A stretch of DNA of 64,000 bases from Quadrisphaera sp. RL12-1S (GCF_014270065.1 NZ_JACNME010000002.1:62001-126000), one strand, 5' to 3'; positions 34,404 through 43,933 are shown, numbered from the stretch's first letter. Numbers and translations are program-made. Notes: generated from the sequence alone by a model not told the origin.

Positions 34404-35900
34404 TCAGCTGAGCGGGCGCAGGCTCCGGAACACCGCGGTCGGGACGGCGTCGTCGTCGTCCTCCTGGTCCGCGGTCTCGGTGACCTGCCACGTGTGCTCG
34501 CGCAGGTCGGCACGCAGCTGTGCGCTGCTACCGGGAGCGGTCCAGCGCAGCAGCAGCTCACCGGGCCGGTCGGTCTCGGTGACGGTGAGGTCGCCGTCGA
34601 ACGCCGCGCACCGGTTGCGCCACCGCAGGACGTCGAGGAGCAGCGCCACGTGCGGGTCGGTGACGCGCTCGCGGACCTCCTCGACCGTGTAGTCGTGGCG
34701 GTTGATGGCCCGCGGGTCGCCGACGGCCTCGAGGGCCTCGAGGTCGTTGCCGCCGAAGAGCGCTCCCACGTAGTAGACCTGCGGGATCCCGGGCACGAAG
34801 AGCTGGAGCACGCGGGCGAGCAGGTGGGCGTCGTCGTCGCTGAGAGCGTCGTGGAAGGTGCACATGAGCTGGTAGCGGCGGGCCTTCTGGCCGTCGCGGC
34901 GGATGACGGGCTCGCGGCCCGTGACGAGGTGCCGGCTGTCAGCGATGACGGCGCTGACGCGCTCGCTGACGAGGTCGACCTCGTCCTCGGACAGCAGCCC
35001 CGCGACGTCGACCACGCCGATGCCGTCGTGGGTGTCGAGGGTGGTGAACTGACGGCGGGGGCAGATCTCGAGCCAGTGCCGCAGGCGGTCGGTGCGGCCG
35101 GTCATGAGGGCGTGGAGGGTGAGCATCGGCAGCGCGAAGTCGTAGACCCACAGGCCGCGCTCGGCCATGGCGAGCTGGATCTCGTAGCGCTCGTGGACCT
35201 CGGGGAGCATCTGCGTACCCGCTGCCCGGAGGGGCTCCATGCCGATGTCGAGCACCTGCCACACCTCCGGCTCCACGAAGAAGCAGCTGGTGCCGGGGCG
35301 CTTGGAGGCGTAGGCGAACGCGTCGAACCGCACGATCGGCACCAGCTGCGCGAGCCGGCCCAGGGTGCGGCGGTAGTGCTCCTGGGTGGCTGCGGCGAAG
35401 GGGTCGACGTCGACCTGCTCGGCGAAGAAGGTGCTCCACAGCTGCACGTCGGTGCCGTCGGCGCGCGTGTAGGTGCGCACCGGGCCGCCCTCGCGGCGGC
35501 TGTACAGAGTCTCGAGGTCCTCGGGGGTGGGGGCGCCGCCGGGCCAGAACTCGTCCCAGCGGATGAACATCTCGCGGTAGGGGGAGGCGTCGCCGCGGGC
35601 GAGGTAGTCCCGGAACTCGGCGGAGCGGACCGAGACGTGGTTGATCATGAAGTCGACCATGACGGTGTGGTGCTCGGCGAGGCGCTCGATGTCGTCCCAG
35701 GTGCCGAAGCGCGGGTCGACGGTGTCGTAGTGGACGACGGCGAAGCCGCGGTCACCCGACGACGGGTAGAACGGCAGCACGTGCACGCCGCCGAAGGCGC
35801 CGGACAGCTCGTGGTCGAGCAGCTGCTGGAGCTGGGCGAGGTCGCCGCCGAGGCTGTCGGCGTAGGTGATGAGCATCGCCTCGTTGGTGACCGGCTTCAT
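34404..35900 (-). CDS. Sucrose phosphorylase (GH13_18 family)
   Basis: 498 residues; ATG 35900 chosen because a GAGGG element lies just upstream and the protein then begins MKPVTNEAMLITYADS like the family. The TIM barrel shows VHVLPFYPSSGDRGFAV, FMINHVSVRS, nucleophile D193 in VRFDAFAYASK, acid/base E234 in LPEVHERYE, and the third acid in LDTHDGIGVVD. GH13_18 enzymes split sucrose, sucrose 6-phosphate or glucosylglycerate with phosphate to give glucose 1-phosphate; which one cannot be told here. Single gene, divergent from the DUF222 gene. It is unrelated in position to the sugar-oxidation operon. Confidence 0.92.
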   Translation of the reverse strand: MKPVTNEAMLITYADSLGGDLAQLQQLLDHELSGAFGGVHVLPFYPSSGDRGFAVVHYDTVDPRFGTWDDIERLAEHHTVMVDFMINHVSVRSAEFRDYLARGDASPYREMFIRWDEFWPGGAPTPEDLETLYSRREGGPVRTYTRADGTDVQLWSTFFAEQVDVDPFAAATQEHYRRTLGRLAQLVPIVRFDAFAYASKRPGTSCFFVEPEVWQVLDIGMEPLRAAGTQMLPEVHERYEIQLAMAERGLWVYDFALPMLTLHALMTGRTDRLRHWLEICPRRQFTTLDTHDGIGVVDVAGLLSEDEVDLVSERVSAVIADSRHLVTGREPVIRRDGQKARRYQLMCTFHDALSDDDAHLLARVLQLFVPGIPQVYYVGALFGGNDLEALEAVGDPRAINRHDYTVEEVRERVTDPHVALLLDVLRWRNRCAAFDGDLTVTETDRPGELLLRWTAPGSSAQLRADLREHTWQVTETADQEDDDDAVPTAVFRSLRPLS

Positions 35901-35987
35901 GCGTCCACCCTCGGGGTGGTGGCCAGCTGGCGCGAGTGCGGGCATCAGGCCTGGTCAGCCCGGGTTGTCGGTGGTGGGTGATCGGGT

Positions 35988-38381
35988 GTGGGCATGGGTC
36001 AGGGGCCGGTCTCGCGGCTGGAGGAGCGCATCGCTGCGCACCTGTGGTGGCGCTCAGTGGCCCACCCCGACGGCTACGAGCTCGCCTCTGACACCCAGGT
36101 GCTGCACCTGGAAGAGGACGACGACGACGAGCGCTCGGCTGCAGCGGCGCCGGCGCTGCTGCCGGAGGCGTGCCTGGTCGGGGTGCGCGAGGAGGTGGCG
36201 CTGCTGTGGGCGGCGCGCGTTCCCGGGGTCGGGCTGGTGGCGGCGGTGGAGGAGCTCTGGGCCGACCTGGCCGCCGACCTGCCGGCGGCCTGCTGCTCCA
36301 CCGACACCACCGACAGTGCCTGTCCCGGGGTCAGCGATGCGGAGCTGGTCGAGGCGGTCGCGGCGTGCGAGCGCCAGCTCGCAGCACTGGCCGCCCGCCG
36401 TGACCAGCTCGCCGGGGTGTTCGCCTCCCGACGCCAGGCCGAGGCTGAAGCCGACGTCGCTGATGCGCGTGCTGCCAGCGCCCGTGACGGCACGGGCCGC
36501 CCGTGGGCCATGCGGGTCCGCTCGACTGCTCCCTCGGAGCTGTGCGCCCGGCTCGGCATCGGGTCGGTGGCCTCTGAGGCGTTGGTCGAGCGGGGTCTGG
36601 CAGCGGTGGGGGCTCACCGGGATGTGGCTTCGGCGATGGCTGCCGGAGCCCTGCCCGCGGGGGCCGGGAGCTGGCTGCTGGAGCAGCTGTCCGCGGTGCG
36701 CACGACCTCCTACCTGAGCGCGCTGGAGTCCGAGAGCGCTGCCCGTGAGCGGGCGCTGGAGGCGCAGCGTGCCGCTGAGGACGCTGCCCGCGCCCAGGCC
36801 GGGCTGGTGCCGCTGACGCGAGAGGAGGTGCGGGCTCGGGCCGCTGCCGATCGGGCGCAGGTCGACGCCGAAGCGGAGGCAGCAGCTGCCGCCCACGCCG
36901 AACAGGTCGCTGCGGCGGTGCGCCGGGAGCTGCTGGGCAAGGCCACCGGCACCGCGGCCTGGACCGCCGCAGGGGCCGGGCAGGACCTGGCCCGCACTGA
37001 CGCCGGTGACGCAGGTGACGCCCGTACTGACGGTGACGGTGGTGATGAAGAGGGTGCCCCGCAGAAGCCTGCGGCGTCTGCGACCACCCGTCCCACCGCG
37101 GGGGCGGGGCTGGGCCCGAACCGGCGGGCGTGGACCAAGCGTCTGAACACCGCGGTGGCCCGCGCTGACGGCCCCGCCGCCCAACGGCGCGCGGCCAAGG
37201 CCCGCGCGGCGTGCTCCACCTCCCGCTGGTCTGAACCGGACGGGCAGGCGGCGCTGCAGCTGCGCGGACCCGCCGAGGACATCGCGGTGATCACCGCGGC
37301 GATGGACGCCCGCGCCCGACGCCGCCAGGAGGAGGCCCGCGCCGCTGAACGTGCTGCTGCCAAGGAGCAGGGCCGGGCCTTCGGCCGGGGCGCGGTGGGC
37401 TCCCTGGACGCTCACCGCATCGCGGCGCTGGTGGAGTGGGCGAGCGCAGCACTCGAGGTCGCCGGCACCTCCGGGGTGTGCGGCACGTGGTACCCGATCG
37501 CCCGCACCGCCGCCTCCAGGCCGGTGGTGCACCTGGTGCTGCCGTGGACGGTGGCCGCCGGGGTGAGCACGATCGGGGCGCAGCTGGCCGGGTACGGGCC
37601 CATCGGTGCGGTGGCGGCGTTGCGGATCGCCGCGGACGGGATGTGGCGGCGGGTGCTGGCCGACCCGGTGTGCGGGGCGGCGGTGGCAGTGGAGGAGGGC
37701 GCGTGGCGCCCCTCGACGGCGTTGGCGCGGTTGGTGGGGCTGCGGTGGTGGTCTTCGACGATGCCGTCCTCGACCCGTCCGGTGGGGTTGGACCACGGTC
37801 CCGCCGGTGGTGGGGGCGGTGGTGGTGGTGCTGGGGGTGGGCAGATCGACCACGTCCAGGCCTATGACAGTGGCGGGGCGACGGAGGCGACGAACCTGCA
37901 GCTGCTGGCGCAGGTGGAGCACCTGCTCAAGCAGGCCGGGGAGCACGCCCGTCCCGGGCACGGCTGGAGCGTGGCGGTGGCGCGGACCGCTGCGCAGCCA
38001 GGGCCGGGGGACGCGGTGGTGTGGACCGCGCCGACCGGGCACACCTACCGCGTCAGCCCCCAGGTGCTGCTGGACCCCGACGACGGTCCCGACGACGGTC
38101 CTGGTGACGGTGCTGGTGACGGTGCTGATGGCGGTCCTGAGGGCGGGGGTGAGCTGCCGGGGTGGGTGCACCGGTTGCTGGCTGATGTGCTGCCCGCGTG
38201 GGTGGGCTGGCCACCGGATGGTCGCCCAGATCCTCCCGGTGGGCCGGCGGGGGTGGCGTGGTCGACGGACTGGACCCGTGCGGCCTTGACCGACGCACCA
38301 CCGCAGCCGCGCCCAGGTGCTGACGGTGACCCCGGCGACGGGGAGGAGCCGTGCCTGTTCGACGACCTCCCCGCCGCGTGA
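35988..38381 (+). CDS. DUF222/HNH endonuclease-like protein
   Basis: 797 residues from GTG 35988 (ATG 35994 is also possible). The N-terminal two thirds are Ala/Glu/Arg-rich helices of the DUF222 (13E12) type with repeated RxxxAE patterns. The HNH-like finger is near residues 620-650: GQIDHVQAYDSGG with D621-H622, TEATNLQLLAQVEHLLKQ with Asn, and the closing His. The finger is preceded by a run of glycines (LDHGPAGG then eight Gly). Such genes occur in many copies in actinobacterial genomes and their target is unknown. It starts 87 bp from the divergent sucrose phosphorylase. Confidence 0.82.
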   Translation: MGMGQGPVSRLEERIAAHLWWRSVAHPDGYELASDTQVLHLEEDDDDERSAAAAPALLPEACLVGVREEVALLWAARVPGVGLVAAVEELWADLAADLPAACCSTDTTDSACPGVSDAELVEAVAACERQLAALAARRDQLAGVFASRRQAEAEADVADARAASARDGTGRPWAMRVRSTAPSELCARLGIGSVASEALVERGLAAVGAHRDVASAMAAGALPAGAGSWLLEQLSAVRTTSYLSALESESAARERALEAQRAAEDAARAQAGLVPLTREEVRARAAADRAQVDAEAEAAAAAHAEQVAAAVRRELLGKATGTAAWTAAGAGQDLARTDAGDAGDARTDGDGGDEEGAPQKPAASATTRPTAGAGLGPNRRAWTKRLNTAVARADGPAAQRRAAKARAACSTSRWSEPDGQAALQLRGPAEDIAVITAAMDARARRRQEEARAAERAAAKEQGRAFGRGAVGSLDAHRIAALVEWASAALEVAGTSGVCGTWYPIARTAASRPVVHLVLPWTVAAGVSTIGAQLAGYGPIGAVAALRIAADGMWRRVLADPVCGAAVAVEEGAWRPSTALARLVGLRWWSSTMPSSTRPVGLDHGPAGGGGGGGGAGGGQIDHVQAYDSGGATEATNLQLLAQVEHLLKQAGEHARPGHGWSVAVARTAAQPGPGDAVVWTAPTGHTYRVSPQVLLDPDDGPDDGPGDGAGDGADGGPEGGGELPGWVHRLLADVLPAWVGWPPDGRPDPPGGPAGVAWSTDWTRAALTDAPPQPRPGADGDPGDGEEPCLFDDLPAA

Positions 38382-38480
38382 GGCGCCCACACGCAGCTCG
38401 GAGCTGCGCGAGGACAGGAGTTGTCCACAGGTGGTCTTCGTGCAGCCCACCGCGGTCTCGCCGCCCGGCAGAGTGCGGAC

Positions 38481-39353
38481 ATGAGCCCGCGTTCACGCCG
38501 CCGCACCTCGAAGTCCGCCGCTCGCCGCACCTCCGCCCAGCGCCGCACGCGTCCGAGCATCCCGCGGCAGCGGCAGGCGCCTGAGGACGGGTACCCGCAG
38601 CGGCCCGAGCCCTTCGTCTCCAACGACGACGCCCTCCTCGTGCTGCACCGCGCCGTGGAAGACCCGGCCTTCCAGCAGTTCCTCGATGAGCTGCCCCTGG
38701 TCAACCTGGTGGGGCAGTTCCTGGAGTGGGTCGGGGAGTGCGAGGACCTCGACGACCTCACCGACCTCACCGCAGACGCACACGACTGCCACGACGCAGA
38801 CGACGATGACGACGCTCCCCTCCCCTCTGAGGCCGCGCTCTCCGTGCGGCTCGGCGTCGCGCTCATCGGGTCCACGGCTGTCGAGCGCTGGCGCTCTCGC
38901 GTGCTCTCCCTGGCCTGCTCACGGTGGGCGCTCGTGTCGCTCAGCGACGACGGGCTGGAGCGCGGTCCCGACATCCTCGGCTGGGACGCGGTGGACGCCA
39001 GGGACAGGGCCTGGGCCCGCGCCCTCGTCGTCGCCGCGGCCGTCGAGTGCACTGCCCGCTACGTGTCCGCTCAGCACGTGATGGGCGACCACGTCCGGCA
39101 CGCCCTGGCGACGATGCTCGCGACCTCCGTGGAGGAGAACCCCTGGCCCCTCGGCCTCATGAGCGCCCTGCGTCCTGACGACCTCGTCTCCGAGCACGTG
39201 GACCGCATCGTCCTCGAGCACGTCACCGAGCTGCGCGCGTGGGGCGTCCTGGCCGACGGCGACGAGCTGCGCGTCGCTGCTGGCGCCGAGCCCCTGCTGC
39301 GGTCCGTCTCGATCAACCTCCGTACCGACCCGGTGCCCGTGCCGGTCTCCTGA
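38481..39353 (+). CDS. Hypothetical acidic protein with basic N terminus
   Basis: 290 residues from ATG 38481; an upstream GTG at 38421 would add 20 residues of no coding character. A basic, Arg-rich first 55 residues is followed by an acidic domain with DDLTDLTADAHDCHDADDDDD and mainly helical sequence (SRVLSLACSRWALVSLSDDG, HVRHALATMLATSVEEN). No motif of a known enzyme. It follows the DUF222 gene by about 100 bp and converges on the SDR gene with 9 bp between stops. Possibly a DNA- or RNA-binding protein because of the basic head; this is inference. Confidence 0.6.
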   Translation: MSPRSRRRTSKSAARRTSAQRRTRPSIPRQRQAPEDGYPQRPEPFVSNDDALLVLHRAVEDPAFQQFLDELPLVNLVGQFLEWVGECEDLDDLTDLTADAHDCHDADDDDDAPLPSEAALSVRLGVALIGSTAVERWRSRVLSLACSRWALVSLSDDGLERGPDILGWDAVDARDRAWARALVVAAAVECTARYVSAQHVMGDHVRHALATMLATSVEENPWPLGLMSALRPDDLVSEHVDRIVLEHVTELRAWGVLADGDELRVAAGAEPLLRSVSINLRTDPVPVPVS

Positions 39354-39362
39354 GGGGCCGGG

Positions 39363-40244
39363 TCATCCGGAGCGCGAGGTGCGGCGAGCCAGCCGCGCCA
39401 CGAGGGCCGGGTAGTGCGCCGGCAGGAGGCGCACGACGGCGTCGACGACCTTCGCGTCACGCCCGACCAGCACCCGCGGCCGGCCCGCCTCGACCCCGTC
39501 GACGACGATCCGCGCCGCCTGCTCCGGCGGCATCCGCAGCAGCTTCTCGTTGTAGCGCTTCTGCTGCGCCTCCTCGGCCGCGCTCACGCGGTGCCCGGAG
39601 GCCTTGGCGTGCTCGAGCGCGGACGTCGCGATGCTCGTCGCCACCCCGCCGGGGTGCACGACCGTCACGCGCACCGGCTGACCGGCGGTCAGCACCTCCG
39701 CCCGCAGCGCCTCGGTGAACCCGCGCACCCCGAACTTGCTCGCGCTGTACGCCGACAGCCCGCTCTGCGCCATGAACCCGTTGAGGCTGGAGATGTTCAC
39801 GACGTGCCCGTCCCCGGAGGCCACCAGGTGCGGCAAGAACGCCTGCGTCCCGTGGATCACCCCGAACAGGTTGATGCCCAGCACCCGCTGGTACTCCGAC
39901 CAGTCGCTGTCCGCCACGGTGCCGCTGCTGGCCACGCCCGCGTTGTTGTAGACCTGGTGGACCACCCCCAGCTCGTCGACGACGACGCGGGCGTACGCGA
40001 AGAACGCCTCGCGGTCGCTGACGTCGAGCCGGGCGGTGTGCACGCGCGCCCCCAGCGCCCGGGCGCGCTGCGCGGTCTCGGCGAGTCCCGCCTCGGACAC
40101 GTCCGACAGGGCCAGGCGCGCACCCCGCCGGGCCAGCTCCAGGGCCAGCGCACGTCCGATGCCCGACCCCGCGCCGGTCACGACGCACACCTTGCCCGCG
40201 ACGCCGTTGACCACGCCGTTGACGCCCTGACGCTGCCTGCTCAC
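39363..40244 (-). CDS. Short-chain dehydrogenase/reductase
   Basis: 293 residues from GTG 40244, which overlaps the stop of the upstream fusion gene (GTGA). Classical SDR motifs are present: TGAGSGIGRALA for NAD(P), NNAG in VYNNAGVASSG, catalytic Ser in VVNISSLNGF, and YSASK in SAYSASKFGV. The DVSE turn after the second strand favours NAD. Coupling to an EthA-like monooxygenase-hydrolase fusion suggests it makes the ketone substrate from a secondary alcohol, or reduces a product. C-terminal ARLARRTSRSG is a basic tail. Confidence 0.92.
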   Translation of the reverse strand: MSRQRQGVNGVVNGVAGKVCVVTGAGSGIGRALALELARRGARLALSDVSEAGLAETAQRARALGARVHTARLDVSDREAFFAYARVVVDELGVVHQVYNNAGVASSGTVADSDWSEYQRVLGINLFGVIHGTQAFLPHLVASGDGHVVNISSLNGFMAQSGLSAYSASKFGVRGFTEALRAEVLTAGQPVRVTVVHPGGVATSIATSALEHAKASGHRVSAAEEAQQKRYNEKLLRMPPEQAARIVVDGVEAGRPRVLVGRDAKVVDAVVRLLPAHYPALVARLARRTSRSG

Positions 40245-42787
40245 TGCTGTGCTCCTTCGAGTGGACTGGCCGCTGAGGCACCGGAGGCACCCGAGGCCGC
40301 TGCCACGTGGTCACCGACCAGGTCCGCCAGACGGTCCACGAGACCCGGCGGCAGGTGGTGGCCCATCCCGGGGATGACGACGTGCCGCGCCCCGGTGATC
40401 GCCGCGGCCGTGGCGGCGCCGCCGCTGGGGTCGACCATGACGTCGCGGTCACCGTTGATGACCAGCGTGGGTGCCGTCACCCGCGCCAGCTCCGCCGTCC
40501 GGTCCCCACTGGCCGCGATCGCCTGGATCTGCCGCGCCGGCCCGATCCGGGACACCGGCCCGCCGCCCCGCTCCCACGACCCGCGGGCGCGAGCTTCCTC
40601 GGCGGCCAGCGCGTCGTCGTCGAGGGGGAAGCCGAGGCCGGCGAGGTGGCGCATCATCGCGACGTGCCGCTGGACGGCCACCTCGACGGTGGCCGCGGGG
40701 GCGTGGCGCAGCCGCCACAGCGTCGACCGGGTCGGCGCCCCGACCCCCGCGGCACCGGTGGTGGAGTACAGGGACGTCAGCGACGCCACCCGGTCCGGCC
40801 GCCGTGCGGCGACGGTCTGCGCGACCATCCCGCCGAGCGACTGCCCCACCAGGTGCGCGCGCTGCACGCCGAGGTGGTCGAGCAGGCCGACGGCGTCGGC
40901 GGCCATGTCCGCCAGGTCGTACGCGTCGGGCCGCGGCCGCCGCAGGAGCTGGCGGACCAGCCCGGGGGCGGGGGCGTCGATGCGGCTGGAGCGTCCGATG
41001 TCGCGGTTGTCGAACCGCACCACCCGCAGCCCGCGTGCCACGAGCGCGTCGACGAGGGCGTCCGGCCATGCGGTCAGGTCCTGTCCGAGACCGGCGACGA
41101 GCAGCACCACCTCGCGGCGCTCGTCGTCGTCCTCGCCGGTGCCTCCGGTGCCTCCGGTGCCTCCGGTGTCCCGGAAGCACAGCCGCGGCCCGGCGGGCAG
41201 CTGGACGAACAGGTCCTGCGACGGCCGCGCCACCGAGGTGAGCTGCAGCTCGGGGTCCACCACGTCTCCGGTGCGCAGCAGGGCGAGGTCGGAGTGGTAG
41301 TCCATCGACGTCGTCCACGGCGGCCGGCTGCCCTGTCGCGGCAGCTCCCCGACGGCGCGCTGGATGTACCCGGCGGCGAAGTCGAGGTAGGGCCGGGTCG
41401 GCATGTCGGGGTCGGAGGGGACGGGACGGGCGGTGTCGTAGCCGTGCTCGGCCATGTGGCGCAGCAGCCGCACGAAGTGCTCGCACAGCAGCCCGACCTT
41501 GAGCGTCCAGGAGGAGTTGGTGTACCCGATCGCGAAGGCCAGGTTGGGCACCCCGGACAGCATCATCCCCTTGTAGGCGAGCCGCTCGGAGAGCCTGACC
41601 TCCTCGCCGTCCACCTCCACCCGGGTGCCGCCGAACACCTGCACCGCCAGGCCCGTGGCCGTGACCACGACGTCCGCCTCCAGCCGCTGCCCGCTGACCA
41701 GCCGGACGCCGGTGGCGTCGAAGGAGGCGATCGCGCCGGTGACCACCGAGGCCCGGCCCGAGCGGATCGCCGCGAAGAGGTCGCCGTCGGGGGAGGCGCA
41801 CAGGCGCTGGTCCCACGGGTCGTACGGCGGGTTGAAGTGCGTGTCGACGTCGTAGCCCTCAGGCAGCTGCTTCGTCACGACGCGGCGGTAGATCGCTCGC
41901 GCCAGCCGGGGGTGCTGCTGGCAGAAGCGCCACACCGCGCGCTGCTTGGCGATGTTCTTGCGGCGGGTCAGCGCCGCGCCCCGCTCGTCACCGAACCAGC
42001 GGCGCAGCCGCGCGCCGAGGGCGTCCCCGCGGGAGACCGGCATGACGTAGGTGGGCGTGCGCTGCAGCATCGTCACGTGGGCGGCCTGCCCGGCGATCGC
42101 CGGCACCACCGTGACCGCCGTCGCCCCGCTGCCGACGACGACGACGCGCTTCCCGGTCAGGTCCAGGTCCTGCGGCCAGTGCTGCGGGTGCACCACGGTG
42201 TTGCCGGGCGTGGCCGCGAACCGGTCCAGCCCCGGCAGCTCGGGGGTGTACCCGGCGTCGTAGCGGTAGTAGCCGGTGCCCGCGAACACCCAGCCCGCCG
42301 TCAGCTGGAACCGCACGGGCCGCTCGTCGTCGTCGGTGGCGTCGTCGGAGGTCTGGTCGGTGCGCTCCACGGTCACGGTCCACCGGGCGCTCCGGCTGCT
42401 CCAGGCCAGGTCCACCACGCGCTGGTGGTAGCGGATCCGATCGTCCAGACCGCCTTCGGTGGCGGCCTCGCGGACGTAGCGCAGGATGCGCGGGGCGTCG
42501 GCGATGGCCTGCTCGTCCAGCCACGGCTTGAACTCGTAGCCGAAGGTCGACAGGTCGGAGTCGGAGCGCACCCCGGGGTAGCGGAACAGGTCCCACGTGC
42601 CGCCCGAGGCGCCGCGGGCCTCGAAGATGGCGAACGACGTGCCGGGCAGCTCGGCGGCCAGGTAGCGCCCGGCGCCGATGCCCGAGATGCCGGCACCGAT
42701 GACGACGACGTCGAGGTGCTCCACCGGGGAGTGCTGGGAGTGCTGGGAGTGCTGGCCGTCGCTGGCGACGGCGAGGGGAGCGGTCAC
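40241..42787 (-). CDS. EthA-like Baeyer-Villiger monooxygenase fused to alpha/beta hydrolase
   Basis: 848 residues from GTG 42787; a longer frame to 42871 would overlap the divergent gene. Residues 25-535 are a class B flavoprotein monooxygenase: FAD motif VVVIGAGISGIGAGRYL, BVMO-type motif PGNTVVHPQHWP at about 194-205 (the usual leading Phe-x-Gly reads Pro-Gly-Asn), second dinucleotide site VVVVGSGATAVTVVPA, and QRTPTYVMP as in EthA. After a Gly/Thr linker (GTGGTGGTG) a complete alpha/beta hydrolase follows with nucleophile S650 in GQSLGGM, Asp in NGDRDVMVDPS and His in GMGHHLPPG. One chain could make an ester from a ketone and hydrolyse it. The stop overlaps the SDR start. Confidence 0.9.
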   Translation of the reverse strand: MTAPLAVASDGQHSQHSQHSPVEHLDVVVIGAGISGIGAGRYLAAELPGTSFAIFEARGASGGTWDLFRYPGVRSDSDLSTFGYEFKPWLDEQAIADAPRILRYVREAATEGGLDDRIRYHQRVVDLAWSSRSARWTVTVERTDQTSDDATDDDERPVRFQLTAGWVFAGTGYYRYDAGYTPELPGLDRFAATPGNTVVHPQHWPQDLDLTGKRVVVVGSGATAVTVVPAIAGQAAHVTMLQRTPTYVMPVSRGDALGARLRRWFGDERGAALTRRKNIAKQRAVWRFCQQHPRLARAIYRRVVTKQLPEGYDVDTHFNPPYDPWDQRLCASPDGDLFAAIRSGRASVVTGAIASFDATGVRLVSGQRLEADVVVTATGLAVQVFGGTRVEVDGEEVRLSERLAYKGMMLSGVPNLAFAIGYTNSSWTLKVGLLCEHFVRLLRHMAEHGYDTARPVPSDPDMPTRPYLDFAAGYIQRAVGELPRQGSRPPWTTSMDYHSDLALLRTGDVVDPELQLTSVARPSQDLFVQLPAGPRLCFRDTGGTGGTGGTGEDDDERREVVLLVAGLGQDLTAWPDALVDALVARGLRVVRFDNRDIGRSSRIDAPAPGLVRQLLRRPRPDAYDLADMAADAVGLLDHLGVQRAHLVGQSLGGMVAQTVAARRPDRVASLTSLYSTTGAAGVGAPTRSTLWRLRHAPAATVEVAVQRHVAMMRHLAGLGFPLDDDALAAEEARARGSWERGGGPVSRIGPARQIQAIAASGDRTAELARVTAPTLVINGDRDVMVDPSGGAATAAAITGARHVVIPGMGHHLPPGLVDRLADLVGDHVAAASGASGASAASPLEGAQQ

Positions 42788-42841
42788 CGCCCCATCGTGC
42801 GCTCCCCCCCGCGGGGGCGCACCGGTGGCTACCGTGAGCGC

Positions 42842-43183
42842 GTGCCCGACGACCGCGCGCCCGCCCCGCACCCGGGCGAGCTGCCGGCGCCGTACGAGGT
42901 CGAGGCGCCCGTCGACGACGTCGCGCTGGTCCCCGTCGGGCTCGGCCTGGCCGCCCTCCTGGTCACCGCGCTGTCGATGCTGCTGCCCGCGCTCGGGGCG
43001 GCAGGAGCGCTCGTCGGGCTGCTGGGCCTGGCGGCGTCGGCCCTCGTGGCGCGCCGGCGGACCCCGGTGCCGCGCACCGCGGTGGCGGGCGCGGTGCTCA
43101 GCGCCACCGCGCTGCTGCTCTCGGCGGTGCTGGTCGCGGTGGCGGTGCTGGCCGCCCTGGGGACCGCGCTCGGCCGCAGCTGA
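42842..43183 (+). CDS. Small membrane protein with three hydrophobic segments
   Basis: 113 residues from GTG 42842. An acidic/Pro-rich head (PDDRAPAPHPGELPAPYEVE) is followed by hydrophobic stretches at about 33-52, 54-68 and 78-105, with RRRTPVPRT between the second and third. It resembles DUF4190-type small actinobacterial membrane proteins but I cannot assign a family with confidence. Divergent from the monooxygenase fusion with 54 bp between starts, and convergent with the metalloprotease gene with no gap. Confidence 0.6.
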   Translation: MPDDRAPAPHPGELPAPYEVEAPVDDVALVPVGLGLAALLVTALSMLLPALGAAGALVGLLGLAASALVARRRTPVPRTAVAGAVLSATALLLSAVLVAVAVLAALGTALGRS

Positions 43184-43933
43184 TCAGGGCGTGGCGAGGT
43201 CCTCCACGCACGGGCCCTCGCCCATGGCCGCGAGCCCCGCGAAGTCGCCGGCGGCCGGCTCGACGACGTCGGGGTCGTCCTCGGCGTCCATGAGCTGCGT
43301 CGGGTCGTCGACGTGGTCGAGCCCCACGAGGTGCCCGAGCTCGTGCACCACCACCGAGCGCACCTGCGCCCGCCCGGTGCGCTCGGTGAGGATGTCGGAC
43401 AGGTCCGGTCCGTCGAGGACCACGTCACCGCTGACGTAGGCGCTGCGGCCGGCGCTGTCGGTGTACGCCTGGCTGCCGGCCAGCCCCACGGTGTCGCCGC
43501 GCAGGTCGGGGATGGTGGTGTCGTCGGTCCAGGCGATGAGCACGGGGGCCCAGGCGTCGTCGCCGTACCGCGCCAGCTGCGCGCCGCGGTCGGGGGTGGG
43601 CTCCTCGTCGGTGGGGCCCTCGTCCACGAAGGTGAGGCCGGTCGCCCGGGCCACGGTGGCCACCGCCTCCTCGACGATCCGGTCCACCCCCGCGGGAGCG
43701 CCGTCGAGGTGGGTGACGTACCGGACGGGCCGGCACGAGCTGTACCGGACCGGCTCTCCCGAGGCGGCGTCCCGCTCCAGCACGGCGTACCCGGCGCCCT
43801 CCCCGGCTGACGGTGCTGACGCCGACGGCGCGTCGTCGGCCGGGGCGTCCGCCAGCAGCGAGCAGCCGCTGAGCGCGACCGCGGTGCTCAGCAGCAGGAC
43901 GGCGGCTGCTGCACCGCGAGCGCGTGTGCCCAC
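43184..43933 (-). CDS. Metzincin-type zinc metalloprotease, lipoprotein
   Basis: 249 residues from GTG 43933, chosen because it gives a clean lipoprotein signal: VGTRARG, hydrophobic core, lipobox LSGC with C24. After a Ser/Pro linker, a catalytic domain ends in VVHELGHLVGLDHVDD: HExxHxxGxxH with H197, E198, H201 and H207, and a Met-turn at M215 (QLMDA). This is the matrixin-like (M10) arrangement. It is exported and tethered to the membrane, where it may process surface proteins. Upstream lies a divergent DUF6318-like gene. Confidence 0.88.
   Translation of the reverse strand: MGTRARGAAAAVLLLSTAVALSGCSLLADAPADDAPSASAPSAGEGAGYAVLERDAASGEPVRYSSCRPVRYVTHLDGAPAGVDRIVEEAVATVARATGLTFVDEGPTDEEPTPDRGAQLARYGDDAWAPVLIAWTDDTTIPDLRGDTVGLAGSQAYTDSAGRSAYVSGDVVLDGPDLSDILTERTGRAQVRSVVVHELGHLVGLDHVDDPTQLMDAEDDPDVVEPAAGDFAGLAAMGEGPCVEDLATP

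Noticed and set aside
40307-43183. A 958-residue open frame opposite the monooxygenase fusion
   Set aside because: It is antisense to a gene with clear motifs; only its last 113 codons (from 42842) are called, where no opposing gene exists.
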